Below are positions 43,763 to 53,218 of a stretch of DNA of 64,000 nt, one piece after another (the first letter of the stretch is position 1; every line of letters begins with the position of its first letter). The notes below the pieces were generated by a model, which saw nothing but the letters and a program-made list of their open reading frames with translations, searched no databases and was not told the origin of the DNA. The position numbers and the translations under genes are program-made. The DNA is from an uncultured beta proteobacterium (lineage in GTDB: Bacteria; Pseudomonadota; Gammaproteobacteria; Burkholderiales; Burkholderiaceae_C). Location of the stretch: the NCBI GenBank assembly GCA_903832285.1, contig CAILAY010000001.1, positions 1 through 64,000 on the forward strand, written 5' to 3'.

Positions 43763-45174
43763 GGCGCGCGCAGTTGCATCGCCTGACCTGGCTGGCACTC
43801 GCGCTACTGACCGGCTGTGCGGCGGGTCCAGACTATGTCCGCCCCAAGCTTGATGTACCCGCGGTATTCAAGGAGGCCGGCGTCTGGAAGACGGCCCAGC
43901 CGCAGCAGGTTGACAGCCAGTCCTGGTGGACGCTTTTCGGCGACGCCACGCTGGATGCACTGATGGTTCAGGCCGATCAGGCGAACCAGAACATTGCGCA
44001 GGCGCAAGCCCAGTACCGGCAAGCGCGCGCCCTGGCCGACGCCGCGCGCTCCGGGCTTTTCCCAGCCGTGGGCGTGGCGGCCAGCGCTGGCCGCGCCCGC
44101 ACCAATAGCGGCGGTGTGAGGGAGGGCGATCCGGTGACGTTAGGGTTGAACACGAGTTGGGAGGCTGATCTGTGGGGCCGTGTGCGGCGCACCGCAGAAG
44201 TTGGCGATCTCGCCAGCCAGGCCAGCAAAGCGGATCTGGCAGCGGCGCGATTGAGTGTGCTGGCCACGCTGGCGCAGAGCTACTTTCAATTGCGGTCGCT
44301 GGACGCGCAGGCGGCCCTCTTTGATCGCACCGTGGAAGGCTACCGCAAGGCGCTGGCGTTGGTCCAGCACCAGTACCAGGCCGGGGTCGCATTGCGCTCG
44401 GATGTGGCGTTGGCGCAGACGCAACTTGAGTCGGTCGATGCGCAGCGCATTGACCTGCAGGTTCAGCGCGCCCAACTGGAACACGCGATTGCGGTGCTGC
44501 TGGGCCAGGCGCCGTCAGCGTTGATCCTGACACCAGTGGATACGCTGGTGGCAACCGTTCCTGCCACGCCCGCGGGCTTGCCTTCGGATCTGCTGGAACG
44601 GCGTCCCGATATCGCCGGTGCCGAACGCCGTGCGGCACAGGCCAATGCCAACATCGGCATAGCCCGTGCAGCGTATTACCCGACCTTGACGCTGAGCGGC
44701 TCCGACGGCCGAGCCTCCCTTGGGCTAGCCAATCTGTTCAGTACACCGGCGCGTGTCTGGTCGGTGGGTGCGGCGTTGGTCGAACCGCTCTTTGACGGTG
44801 GTCAGCGAGCGGCCCAGGACGCGCGGGCCGTGGCTGCCTACGACGCCGCGGTGGCCCAGTATCGTCAGACCGTGCTGACTGGCTTTCAGGAGGTGGAAGA
44901 TGACCTGGCAACGCTGCGCGTGCTGAGCGAGGAGTCTGTCGTGCAGGAACGCGCAGTTCAGTCGGCGCAGATTTCGGAGCGGCTGGCGCTGAGCCAGTAC
45001 CGTGCCGGCACTGCCACCTACTTGGCGGTGGTGAGTGCGCAGTCGGCGTTGCTCTTGAACCAGCGTGCGGCCGTGCAATTGCAGGGCCGCCAACTGATCG
45101 CCAGCGTGGCCCTGATGAAGGCCATCGGAGGTGGCTGGAGCGCGAATGTGAAGCCCTCTTCCGACGGCACTTGA
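43759..45174 (+). CDS. RND outer-membrane factor lipoprotein (NodT family), copy 2
   Basis: 471 residues. Lipobox LALLTGC, then AGPDYVRPKLDVPAVFKEAG and SWWTLFGDATLDALMVQADQ as in copy 1, with RSDVALAQTQLESVDAQRID and PSDLLERRPDIAGAERRAAQ in the two OEP repeats. The ATG at 43759 overlaps the stop of the small lipoprotein gene; the open frame upstream of it has no family likeness. It precedes its adaptor, opposite to the order in the first system. Confidence 0.94.
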   Translation: MRRAQLHRLTWLALALLTGCAAGPDYVRPKLDVPAVFKEAGVWKTAQPQQVDSQSWWTLFGDATLDALMVQADQANQNIAQAQAQYRQARALADAARSGLFPAVGVAASAGRARTNSGGVREGDPVTLGLNTSWEADLWGRVRRTAEVGDLASQASKADLAAARLSVLATLAQSYFQLRSLDAQAALFDRTVEGYRKALALVQHQYQAGVALRSDVALAQTQLESVDAQRIDLQVQRAQLEHAIAVLLGQAPSALILTPVDTLVATVPATPAGLPSDLLERRPDIAGAERRAAQANANIGIARAAYYPTLTLSGSDGRASLGLANLFSTPARVWSVGAALVEPLFDGGQRAAQDARAVAAYDAAVAQYRQTVLTGFQEVEDDLATLRVLSEESVVQERAVQSAQISERLALSQYRAGTATYLAVVSAQSALLLNQRAAVQLQGRQLIASVALMKAIGGGWSANVKPSSDGT

Positions 45175-45203
45175 GCCCTGGCGATTGATCTCGGATTGAA
45201 CTG

Positions 45204-46403
45204 ATGAAAACCAACATGACCCTGCTTTCCACTTTGCGCCGTCACGCTCTCGCGGGCGGTCTTGGCCTGGCCGCCCTGCTTGTCGCCATGGGCGGCTGTT
45301 CCAAGTCGACACAAGCCGACAAGCCGGCCGCGCCCGCGGCCCCGGCGGTGCTGGTCAGTGCGGCCCGGGTGCAGACGCAAACGGTACCAAACTATCAGAC
45401 TGGCGTGGGCAGCGTGACCGCCGCACAAACTGTGATCGTCAAGGCGCGCATCGACGGACAACTGGAAAAGATCGGTTTCAGCGAAGGTCAGGATGTCAAG
45501 GCAGGCCAGTTGCTGGCGCAGATCGACGCGCGCTCGCTGCAGGCGCAACTCGCCCAGGCCCAGGCGCAGAAAGCGCGGGATGCGGCGCTGTTGAACAACG
45601 CCCGTGCGGACCTGCAACGCTACACCACGCTGGTGGCGCAAGATGCGGCTACGGGACAGCAACTTGAAACCCAGCGCTCGCTGGTGGCGCAGCTTGAAGC
45701 GGCGCAACTGACGGATAACGCACAGATCAGCTATGCGGAGGTGCAACTCAGCTTCACCAAGATCACTGCGCCCATCAGTGGCCGAGCTGGAGCACGTTTG
45801 ATCGACGTCGGCAATATCGTGCACGCGGCCGACCCGGGTGGCTTGGTGGTCATCAATCAGATTGATCCGATCACGGTGCAGTTCACGCTCCCGGAGGATG
45901 CCGTACCGGATATCAACCAGGCATTGCGCAGCGCGCGTACGCCGCTGACAGTGGCGGCGTACGCGCGCAACGGACGTGAGCCGCTGGCCACAGGCAAACT
46001 CATCCTCTTGAACAACCAGATTGATTCCGCTACCGGCACCGTGCAACTCAAGGCCAGGTTTGCCAACGCGACGCACGCGCTTTGGCCGGGACAGTTCGTG
46101 AACGTGCGCCTGGAGTTGGGGCAGCGCAGCCAAGCGCTCACCGTTCCCTCGGCTGCGGTGCAGCGCAGTCAGGACGGCGCTTTTGTTTACGTTGTGAAAG
46201 AGGACGGCACGGTGCAAAACCAGCCCGTCAAGGTGGCGCGTCAGCAGGACGGGATCGCAGTCATCGACTCTGGTCTGAAGGTTGGAGAGCGCGTCGTGGT
46301 GGACGGACAGTACAAGCTCAAACAGGGTTCCAGCGTCATCGAGTCCCCGAGTGGCAAGGGCGCAGCGGCATCGAGCCCACCCGCGGCCGGGGCCGCGAAG
46401 TGA
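45204..46403 (+). CDS. RND efflux adaptor (membrane fusion protein), lipoprotein type
   Basis: 399 residues. Signal peptide with lipobox (LVAMGGC), an Ala/Pro linker, lipoyl half-motifs around TVIVKARIDGQLEKIGFSEG, the helical hairpin (about 105-175) and beta-barrel segments (ITAPISGRAGARLIDVGNI, WPGQFVNVRLELG). It differs from the first adaptor in being lipid-anchored. Its stop overlaps the pump start (GTGA). It follows copy 2 of the outer-membrane factor by 29 bases, completing the second tripartite system. Confidence 0.94.
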   Translation: MKTNMTLLSTLRRHALAGGLGLAALLVAMGGCSKSTQADKPAAPAAPAVLVSAARVQTQTVPNYQTGVGSVTAAQTVIVKARIDGQLEKIGFSEGQDVKAGQLLAQIDARSLQAQLAQAQAQKARDAALLNNARADLQRYTTLVAQDAATGQQLETQRSLVAQLEAAQLTDNAQISYAEVQLSFTKITAPISGRAGARLIDVGNIVHAADPGGLVVINQIDPITVQFTLPEDAVPDINQALRSARTPLTVAAYARNGREPLATGKLILLNNQIDSATGTVQLKARFANATHALWPGQFVNVRLELGQRSQALTVPSAAVQRSQDGAFVYVVKEDGTVQNQPVKVARQQDGIAVIDSGLKVGERVVVDGQYKLKQGSSVIESPSGKGAAASSPPAAGAAK

Positions 46404-49400
46404 GCGTCTCCACCAATTTCATCAAACGTCCGATCGGCACGACGCTGCTGGCGGCAGCGATCCTGTTGGTGGGCGTGGCCGCATTCCCGCTGCTGCCGGT
46501 GGCGCCGCTACCCCAGGTGGACTTTCCCACGTTGCAAATCTCGGCCAGCCTGCCGGGCGCCAATCCTGAAACCATGGCATCCAACGTAGCGCAGCCCCTG
46601 GAGCGCCAGTTCGCGCAGATCTCGGGCTTGGCGCAGATGACTTCGATCAGCGGCATTGGAAACACCCAGATCACGCTGCAGTTTGAACTGGACCGGCAGA
46701 TCGACGCTGCCGCACTTGACGTGCAGGCGGCGATCAACGCGGCCACGGGCCAGTTGCCGGCGAATCTGCCGAACCCGCCGACCTATCGCAAGATCAACCC
46801 GGCGGACTCGCCCATCATGCTGATCGCAGTCCAGTCCAAGACGATGCCACTGACCCAGGTCAACGACTACGCCGACAACATCCTGGCACAGCAGATTTCG
46901 CAGATCAAGGGCGTGGGGCTGGTCAATATTTATGGTGTGCAAAAGCCCGCCGTGCGTATTCAGCTCGATCCGGCCAAACTGTCTGCCAGGGCCCTGAGCC
47001 TGGAGGAAGCACGAACCGTCATCGCCGCAGCGACGGTGAACAATCCCAAGGGAACGATAGACGGAAGGTCGCAGAGTTTCACCGTCTACACGGACGATCA
47101 ATTGCTCAAGGCGGCGCCCTGGAATGACGTCATTCTGGCGTGGCGCAACGGCGCGCCGATTCGTGTGCGCGACGTCGGCGTGGCGATCGATGGCGCCGAG
47201 AACACCAAGATCTCGGCCGCTGTTTTTGCTGGCGGCGCCGCCGGCAGCGCCAGCACCTTCACCAACGGGCGCTCCATCATGTTGGCCGTCACCAAGGAGC
47301 CGGGTGCGAACGTGATTGACACCGTCGACCGAATCAACGCTGCGCTGCCGCGGTTGCGGGCGGCGATTCCGCCCGTGGTGGAAGTCAACACGCTGATCGA
47401 CCGAACACAGACGATCCGGGCCTCGGTGCACGATGTCGAATTCACGTTATTGCTGACGATCGCACTGGTGGTGATGGTGATCTTCGTGTTCTTGCGCAAT
47501 GTGGCTGCCACACTCATTCCGAGCGTGACCGTGCCGCTGGCCCTGATGGGCAGCGCGGCGGTGATGTACCTGCTGGGCTTCAGCCTGGACAACTTGTCGC
47601 TGATGGCATTGACGATTTCGGTCGGCTTCGTCGTGGACGATGCGATCGTGATGCTGGAGAACATCTATCGCCATGTCGAGGAGGGTATGACGCCGATGGA
47701 CGCCGCTCTCAAGGGCGCGGGCGAGGTGGCTTTCACCATCGTTTCGATCTCGGTCTCCTTGGTGGCGGTGTTCATTCCGTTGCTGCTCATGGGCGGCATC
47801 GTGGGCCGCCTGTTTCGTGAGTTCGCGGTCACTGTGACGCTGACGATTGCAGTATCGGTCGTGGTCTCGCTCACTCTCACGCCCATGCTGTGCTCGCGCT
47901 ACCTGAAGAACGAACACGGTGCCAAACACGGCCGCCTGTTCATGCTGTTCGAGCGCGGCTTCGATGCCATGGTGAATGGCTACAAGCGCGGCCTGAATCT
48001 GGTGCTGCGCCACCAATTTTTCACGCTCATGTTCTTTTTCGGTACGCTGGTGGTCACGGTGGCGCTGTTCGTCGTCATTCCAAAAGGGTTTTTTCCACAG
48101 CAGGATACGGGATTCATCTTCGGCACGGCAGAGTCGTCGCAGGACGTGTCCTTCAAGGCGATGAACGCACACATGATCGAGTTGGCCGACGTGGTGCGCA
48201 AAGACCCCGATGTGGTGGCGCTGGGCATGAACGGCAACTCGTCGACTTTCAACATTGGGACGATGTTCATCAGCCTGAAGCCCAAGGACGAGGGGCGTAC
48301 GCTCACGGCCGACCAGATCATTGCGCGGCTGCGTCCGCAGTTGGCAAAGATCCAGGGTGTGAACCTGTTCATGCAGGCCGGCCAGGACATCAACGTCGGT
48401 GGACGCTTGTCGCGCACGCAGTACCAGTACACCCTGACCGACGCCAATCTGGACGAGATAAACACCTGGGCGCCGCGCCTGCTGGAGCGCTTTCGCCAGT
48501 TGCCAGAACTCGCCGACGTGGTGTCGGACCTGCAAAACGCGGCGGCCACTGCGCATCTTACGATCGACCGAGATCGCGCTTCCAGTCTGGGGATATCGCC
48601 GGCGTTGATCGACGCCACCATCTATGACGCGATCGGGCAGCGCCAGGTGGCGCAGTACTTCACGCAGATCAACAGCTACCGCGTGGTGCTGGAAATCACG
48701 CCAGCACTGCAGGAAGATCCGGACCTGTTCAGCAAGCTCTATATCACCTCGCCACTGAACGGGCAGCAGGTGCCGCTGTCCAGTCTGGTGAAGATCGACA
48801 CCGAGAAGACGGCCTATCTGTCCATCAGCCACCAGAGCCAGTTTCCGGCGGTGACGATTTCCTTCAATCTGGCGCCGGGCGTGGCACTGGGTGATGCGGT
48901 GAATGCGATCAACAAGGCGCAGGCCGGTATGGCGTTGCCGCAGGCGCTCACCGGCACGTTCCAGGGTACGGCACAGGCTTTTAAGGACTCCCTGCGTACC
49001 CAGCCCTACCTGATCCTGGCGGCGCTGGTGGCCGTGTATATCGTGCTGGGTTTGCTGTATGAGAGCTACATTCATCCGCTCACGATTCTCTCGACCCTGC
49101 CATCGGCGGGCATCGGTGCCTTGCTGATCCTGATGGCGGGCGGCTACGACCTGTCCGTGATCGCGCTTATCGGCATCATCCTGCTGATCGGCATCGTGAA
49201 GAAGAACGGCATCATGATGGTCGACTTCGCGCTCACGGCCGAGCGCAAGCATGGCGCCACGCCCGAGGATGCGATCTACCAGGCCTGTTTGCTGCGCTTT
49301 CGGCCGATCATGATGACAACAATGTGCGCGCTGCTCAGCGGTCTGCCGCTGATGCTGGGGCAGGGCGCCGGATCAGAGTTGCGTCGGCCACTGGGTTACG

Positions 49401-49573
49401 CGATGGTGGGCGGACTGTTGCTATCGCAGGCGCTCACGCTCTTTACCACGCCTGTCGTCTACCTCTATTTGGATCGCGCGCACCACTGGTATGTGCGGCG
49501 CAAGCAGGCGCGTTCGGTGCTCAAGGAAAAGTCTGCAACGGCACCACACAAGGATGCGGCGAGTTCAGGCTGA
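46400..49573 (+). CDS. RND efflux pump (HAE1 family), second system
   Basis: 1057 residues, full length. VSTNFIKRPIGTTLLAAAIL opens it; the TM4 acids are in [20 protein letters not shown], and [40 protein letters not shown] and IGIVKKNGIMMVDFAL follow the pump pattern. The GTG at 46400 overlaps the adaptor stop. The sequence is MdtB/MdtC-like rather than AcrB-like. A short basic C-terminal tail (HHWYVRRKQARSVLKEKS) ends it. Substrates are unknown. Confidence 0.94.
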   Translation: MSVSTNFIKRPIGTTLLAAAILLVGVAAFPLLPVAPLPQVDFPTLQISASLPGANPETMASNVAQPLERQFAQISGLAQMTSISGIGNTQITLQFELDRQIDAAALDVQAAINAATGQLPANLPNPPTYRKINPADSPIMLIAVQSKTMPLTQVNDYADNILAQQISQIKGVGLVNIYGVQKPAVRIQLDPAKLSARALSLEEARTVIAAATVNNPKGTIDGRSQSFTVYTDDQLLKAAPWNDVILAWRNGAPIRVRDVGVAIDGAENTKISAAVFAGGAAGSASTFTNGRSIMLAVTKEPGANVIDTVDRINAALPRLRAAIPPVVEVNTLIDRTQTIRASVHDVEFTLLLTIALVVMVIFVFLRNVAATLIPSVTVPLALMGSAAVMYLLGFSLDNLSLMALTISVGFVVDDAIVMLENIYRHVEEGMTPMDAALKGAGEVAFTIVSISVSLVAVFIPLLLMGGIVGRLFREFAVTVTLTIAVSVVVSLTLTPMLCSRYLKNEHGAKHGRLFMLFERGFDAMVNGYKRGLNLVLRHQFFTLMFFFGTLVVTVALFVVIPKGFFPQQDTGFIFGTAESSQDVSFKAMNAHMIELADVVRKDPDVVALGMNGNSSTFNIGTMFISLKPKDEGRTLTADQIIARLRPQLAKIQGVNLFMQAGQDINVGGRLSRTQYQYTLTDANLDEINTWAPRLLERFRQLPELADVVSDLQNAAATAHLTIDRDRASSLGISPALIDATIYDAIGQRQVAQYFTQINSYRVVLEITPALQEDPDLFSKLYITSPLNGQQVPLSSLVKIDTEKTAYLSISHQSQFPAVTISFNLAPGVALGDAVNAINKAQAGMALPQALTGTFQGTAQAFKDSLRTQPYLILAALVAVYIVLGLLYESYIHPLTILSTLPSAGIGALLILMAGGYDLSVIALIGIILLIGIVKKNGIMMVDFALTAERKHGATPEDAIYQACLLRFRPIMMTTMCALLSGLPLMLGQGAGSELRRPLGYAMVGGLLLSQALTLFTTPVVYLYLDRAHHWYVRRKQARSVLKEKSATAPHKDAASSG

Positions 49574-49627
49574 TGTGGGCCGCAGGCCTTGCGCAAGGTA
49601 CGGCGTCAGCGCAGGCAACCCCGCACC

Positions 49628-49882
49628 TCAGTGCTTTCGATGGAGTCGTGGTGTTTCGCGCCGATCGTTGCAACCACCCTCCAGATCAGCCAGTTGCTGC
49701 TGGAGTTGGTCGCGCTCGTTGGCCAGACGCATGCAGTCGGCGTTGACCAGATTCAGGGACCGTTCCAGGGATTCAACTTGTTCGGCGAGCGCACGCAACG
49801 TGTCGGCGATATTCTGTGCCGTGCCATTCTTGCTGCCATCGATCTTTCGGGCGAGGTAACGTGCAATTTCAATCCGGTGCAT
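49628..49882 (-). CDS. Small coiled-coil protein (hypothetical)
   Basis: 84 residues from the ATG at 49882 (MHRIEIARYLARKIDG). Residues about 25-72 form a heptad pattern (TLRALAEQVESLERSLNLVN, LANERDQLQQQLADLE), so it is probably a coiled-coil dimer. The C-terminus is Arg/His-rich (DRRETPRLHRKH). The frame runs 20 codons further upstream but loses the coiled-coil character. No family recognised; it may be a true small gene because the reading frame is far more protein-like than its alternatives. Confidence 0.55.
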   Translation of the reverse strand: MHRIEIARYLARKIDGSKNGTAQNIADTLRALAEQVESLERSLNLVNADCMRLANERDQLQQQLADLEGGCNDRRETPRLHRKH

Positions 49883-50068
49883 GGAACAGTTCCTGAAGAT
49901 CGCCCCGAAATAAATGGACTCGAACTCACTGATGGGACACACATGGCGCAGGGGCAGGGCGCTGTATCGCGTCCTATTCTACGGGCATCGTCCTAAAACA
50001 AGATTAACAGCAGATTAAGGGCCAAGTGGTGCCCTGGGTTGCGCGCCTTCAAGGCGGGACGTGCTGCG

Positions 50069-53014
50069 TCAGGAGACTGGCAGGCGCTTGTTTGCCGCCA
50101 TGAAAACGTCAAATTCGCTGGCCGGCATCGGCTTGGCAAACAGGTAGCCCTGACCGTAGTCACACCCCGCCGCAGTCAGCAGGTCGCGTTGCAGGCCTGT
50201 CTCAACACCTTCGGCGATCACCTTCATGCCCAACTCATGGGCCATCAGGATGATGGCCTTGCACAGTGCCAGATTGGTGGATGCCACATCCAGGTGACGC
50301 ACAAAGGACTGATCGATCTTGATGAAGTCGATGCTGTATTTTTGCAGGTACGACAGGGAAGAGTAACCGGTGCCGAAGTCGTCCAGCGAAACGGCCATTC
50401 CCTGTTCTTGCAGTTCCATCAGTTGTGTTGCCACGATGTCACTGGAGTCCAGCAGCAGGCCTTCGGTGATTTCCACTGCAATGCATTCTCCCGGCAATCC
50501 CAGGGCAAGCAACTGCTCAAACCAGGGCTTGTACGTCTTGGCGCTGTGATGAAACTGCACCGGCGACTTGTTCACGCTGATCTGGAAACGTGGATCGAGC
50601 GTGGCTCGCCAGGCCCGAACCTGACTCGCCGCCTGCAGGAAAACCCACTCGCCGATGTCCACGATCAGACCGCTGGCCTCGGCAATCGGGATGAACGTGG
50701 CGGGGCTGACCAAACCGCGGCTCGGATGTTGCCATCGAAGCAGGGCCTCGGCCTTGTAGATCGCACCGGTGGCGAGTTCAACGATGGGCTGAAACGCAAG
50801 CCAGAATTGTTGTTCAGCCAGGCCCGTGCGCAGGTCGTTGGCCAACCTTACCCGGGTCAGCGCCGCCTCCTGCAGAGCGGGTGTAAAGAAGCTGAAGCGA
50901 TTGCGCCCCGCACCCTTGGCCACGTACAGGGCCTGGTCTGCATTTTTGAAAAGATCCTCCACTTCAGTGCCATCCAACGGGTACATGGTGATGCCGATGC
51001 TGGCAGAGACAAAGGCGTGTTCGTCATCCAGTTGAAAGACCCGCTGCATCGATTCCAGCAATTTCTGCAGAATGGGCTCCAGACTGGCGGCGTCGGTCAA
51101 CTGCGTCAGGATCACGGTGAATTCATCCCCGCCCATGCGCGCCACGGTGTCGCATTCCCGAACGCAATTGCGCAGGCGGCGTGCCGCCTCGATCAGCAGC
51201 AGATCTCCGCGGTCGTGTCCAAGTGTGTCGTTGACTTCCTTGAAGTGATCCAGGTCGATGAACAGCAGCGCAAACTGCTGCTGGTCGCGCCGGCTTTGTT
51301 TGATCTCCTGTGCCAGTCGTTCGCGCAACATGCGCCGGTTGGGCAATTCAGTGAGGGTATCGAAATGTGCCTGCTGCCAGATCTGCGCTTCGGCTTCCTT
51401 TCGGCCGGTGATGTCGGTATGGGTGCCAATCATGCGCAGTGGTCTGCCCTCGGCATCCCGGGTGATGAGCATGCCGCGGCTCAATACCCACTTCCAGCTG
51501 CCATCCTTGCAGCGTATGCGACGCTCGTTGGTGAATGTGGACGTCAGGCCGTTGAAATGTGCCTCACGGTCAGCCTCGAGTTGCGCGCGGTCATCCGGGT
51601 GCGTGCGTTGATCCAGGGTGTCCACCGGGTCGATCCCTTCGTCTTCCCCGTAGCCGTACATCTCCTGCAGCCCTTTCGAGAAGTACTGTTCGTCAGATTG
51701 GACGAGCCACTCCCACATGCCGTCACCGGTGCTCTCCAGCGCCAGCCTCCAGCGCTGTTCGCTTTCACGCGTCAAAGCCTGTGCCTCCCTGCGTTCACTG
51801 ATGTCTTGCACAACCCCGATGCGTTTCGTCAGGCGACCATTCTCCCAGGTCGCACGTTCGATGGCATGGACCCAGATGCGCCGCCCCTTTGCGGTGACCA
51901 TTTCCATTTCAATGTCGTGGGACTGAGATGGATTACTCACATCCGAATAAATGGCATTGATCCGTGCCAGCGACTCTGGCGGGTAGAAAATCAGCGTGCT
52001 CGCACAGGTCGTCGGCGTGAACTCCTGCGGCGTGATTTCAAGGATTCGGTAGGTTCCGTCGGTCCAGACCACCCGGTCATTCACGAGGTCGTATTCCAGG
52101 CCACCCACACGCGCCATCGATTGGGTGATATCGAGCAGTTGATTCAGCCGCTTACGGGCCGACTCGGCTTGCACATAGTCCGTGACATCGGTGAAGGTGC
52201 GCACCATGCCGCCCGTTGGCAATGACTTGGTCGCCACCTCCAGGGTGCGACCGGCCGGCGTCTCACGCAGGTAGTGGGTGGGGATGGCACCAGCGGCAGC
52301 ATAGTTTCGTCCGGCTGTCACGTATTGGCGGGCGTTCGCGTTCACCCACTGGCCGTCGGGCCCGAAGTCGCCTCTTTGCAACTGGTAGAGGGTGAGTTCC
52401 TGGATCGTGGCGTGGTTTTGCAGCAGACTCACCGGGAGTTGCAGCATGTCGCATACCTTGGAGTTGAAGGTGGTGACGCGTTCGTCCGCGTCAACCATGA
52501 AGATGCCCTGGTTGATGCTGTCCAGTGTGGTTTGCAGCAACTGGGTTTGTTCCGTCAGGCGAGCGTTCAAATCTTGCAGCGCCGCCTCGGCTTGCTTGCG
52601 TTCGGTGATGTCGGTATGGGTACCGATCATGCGCAGCGGGTTTCCCAACGGATCCCGACTGACGATCACGCCGCTCGTAAGTATCCATTTCCAACTGCCG
52701 TCCTTGAAAAGCAGGCGCACATCAATTTCGTAGTGAGGCGCTTGCCCATTGAGGTAGGCTTGCAGCGCAGCCGTCAGACGGTCCAGGTCTTGTGGGTGCA
52801 CCAGGGAAAGGAAGCCACGGTGACCGCGCGGGACGTCTCCCGGCTCGTAGCCGAGCATTTCCTCCCAGCGCCGGGATTGTGTTTGATGATCACGCTCCAG
52901 ATCCCAGTCCCACACACCAGCGCCCGAACTCTCCAACGCCAACTTCCAGGGATTCCCGCCGTTTTGCGGGAGTTGCCCAGATGCAGATGGCGCCATCGGT
53001 GATTCTTGGGACAT
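50069..53014 (-). CDS. Four-PAS diguanylate cyclase/phosphodiesterase (GGDEF-EAL)
   Basis: 981 residues, no membrane segment or signal peptide. Four PAS/PAC units occupy roughly residues 20-140, 155-270, 280-405 and 410-535 (for example WILTSGVIVSRDPLGNPLRM, MDADERVTTFNSKVCDML as VDADERVTTFN). The GGDEF domain (about 540-710) keeps ARMGGDEFTVIL with LFIDLDHFKEVNDTLGHDRG. The EAL domain (about 720-970) keeps KAEALLRWQHPSRG, ISVNKSPVQF and DDFGTGYSSLSYLQKYSIDFIKID by its core FGTGYSSL. Both activities look intact, so it may make or break cyclic di-GMP depending on PAS inputs. A TTG at 53050 is an alternative start. Confidence 0.93.
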   Translation of the reverse strand: MSQESPMAPSASGQLPQNGGNPWKLALESSGAGVWDWDLERDHQTQSRRWEEMLGYEPGDVPRGHRGFLSLVHPQDLDRLTAALQAYLNGQAPHYEIDVRLLFKDGSWKWILTSGVIVSRDPLGNPLRMIGTHTDITERKQAEAALQDLNARLTEQTQLLQTTLDSINQGIFMVDADERVTTFNSKVCDMLQLPVSLLQNHATIQELTLYQLQRGDFGPDGQWVNANARQYVTAGRNYAAAGAIPTHYLRETPAGRTLEVATKSLPTGGMVRTFTDVTDYVQAESARKRLNQLLDITQSMARVGGLEYDLVNDRVVWTDGTYRILEITPQEFTPTTCASTLIFYPPESLARINAIYSDVSNPSQSHDIEMEMVTAKGRRIWVHAIERATWENGRLTKRIGVVQDISERREAQALTRESEQRWRLALESTGDGMWEWLVQSDEQYFSKGLQEMYGYGEDEGIDPVDTLDQRTHPDDRAQLEADREAHFNGLTSTFTNERRIRCKDGSWKWVLSRGMLITRDAEGRPLRMIGTHTDITGRKEAEAQIWQQAHFDTLTELPNRRMLRERLAQEIKQSRRDQQQFALLFIDLDHFKEVNDTLGHDRGDLLLIEAARRLRNCVRECDTVARMGGDEFTVILTQLTDAASLEPILQKLLESMQRVFQLDDEHAFVSASIGITMYPLDGTEVEDLFKNADQALYVAKGAGRNRFSFFTPALQEAALTRVRLANDLRTGLAEQQFWLAFQPIVELATGAIYKAEALLRWQHPSRGLVSPATFIPIAEASGLIVDIGEWVFLQAASQVRAWRATLDPRFQISVNKSPVQFHHSAKTYKPWFEQLLALGLPGECIAVEITEGLLLDSSDIVATQLMELQEQGMAVSLDDFGTGYSSLSYLQKYSIDFIKIDQSFVRHLDVASTNLALCKAIILMAHELGMKVIAEGVETGLQRDLLTAAGCDYGQGYLFAKPMPASEFDVFMAANKRLPVS

Positions 53015-53218
53015 TGGCAAATCAGACGCTAGGTTGGGGACTTCGGTCAAGCTCGTATTCTCTCAACAACGGATCGGGCCAGGTGCAAGGAGTCGGTGGT
53101 TCAATATAGCATCGCTTCGACCCTTTTCGCGACTTCGGTAACGGTTGATTTCCGCCCCGGTCCTGCCTGCGCTGCATCGAGGTCTGGGATACTCGGTGCT
53201 CACTTCAGGGAACAGCAA

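Noticed and set aside
49587..49598. 12-bp palindrome CCTTGCGCAAGG after the second RND pump
   Set aside because: Short, no T-run, and expected by chance at this GC content.
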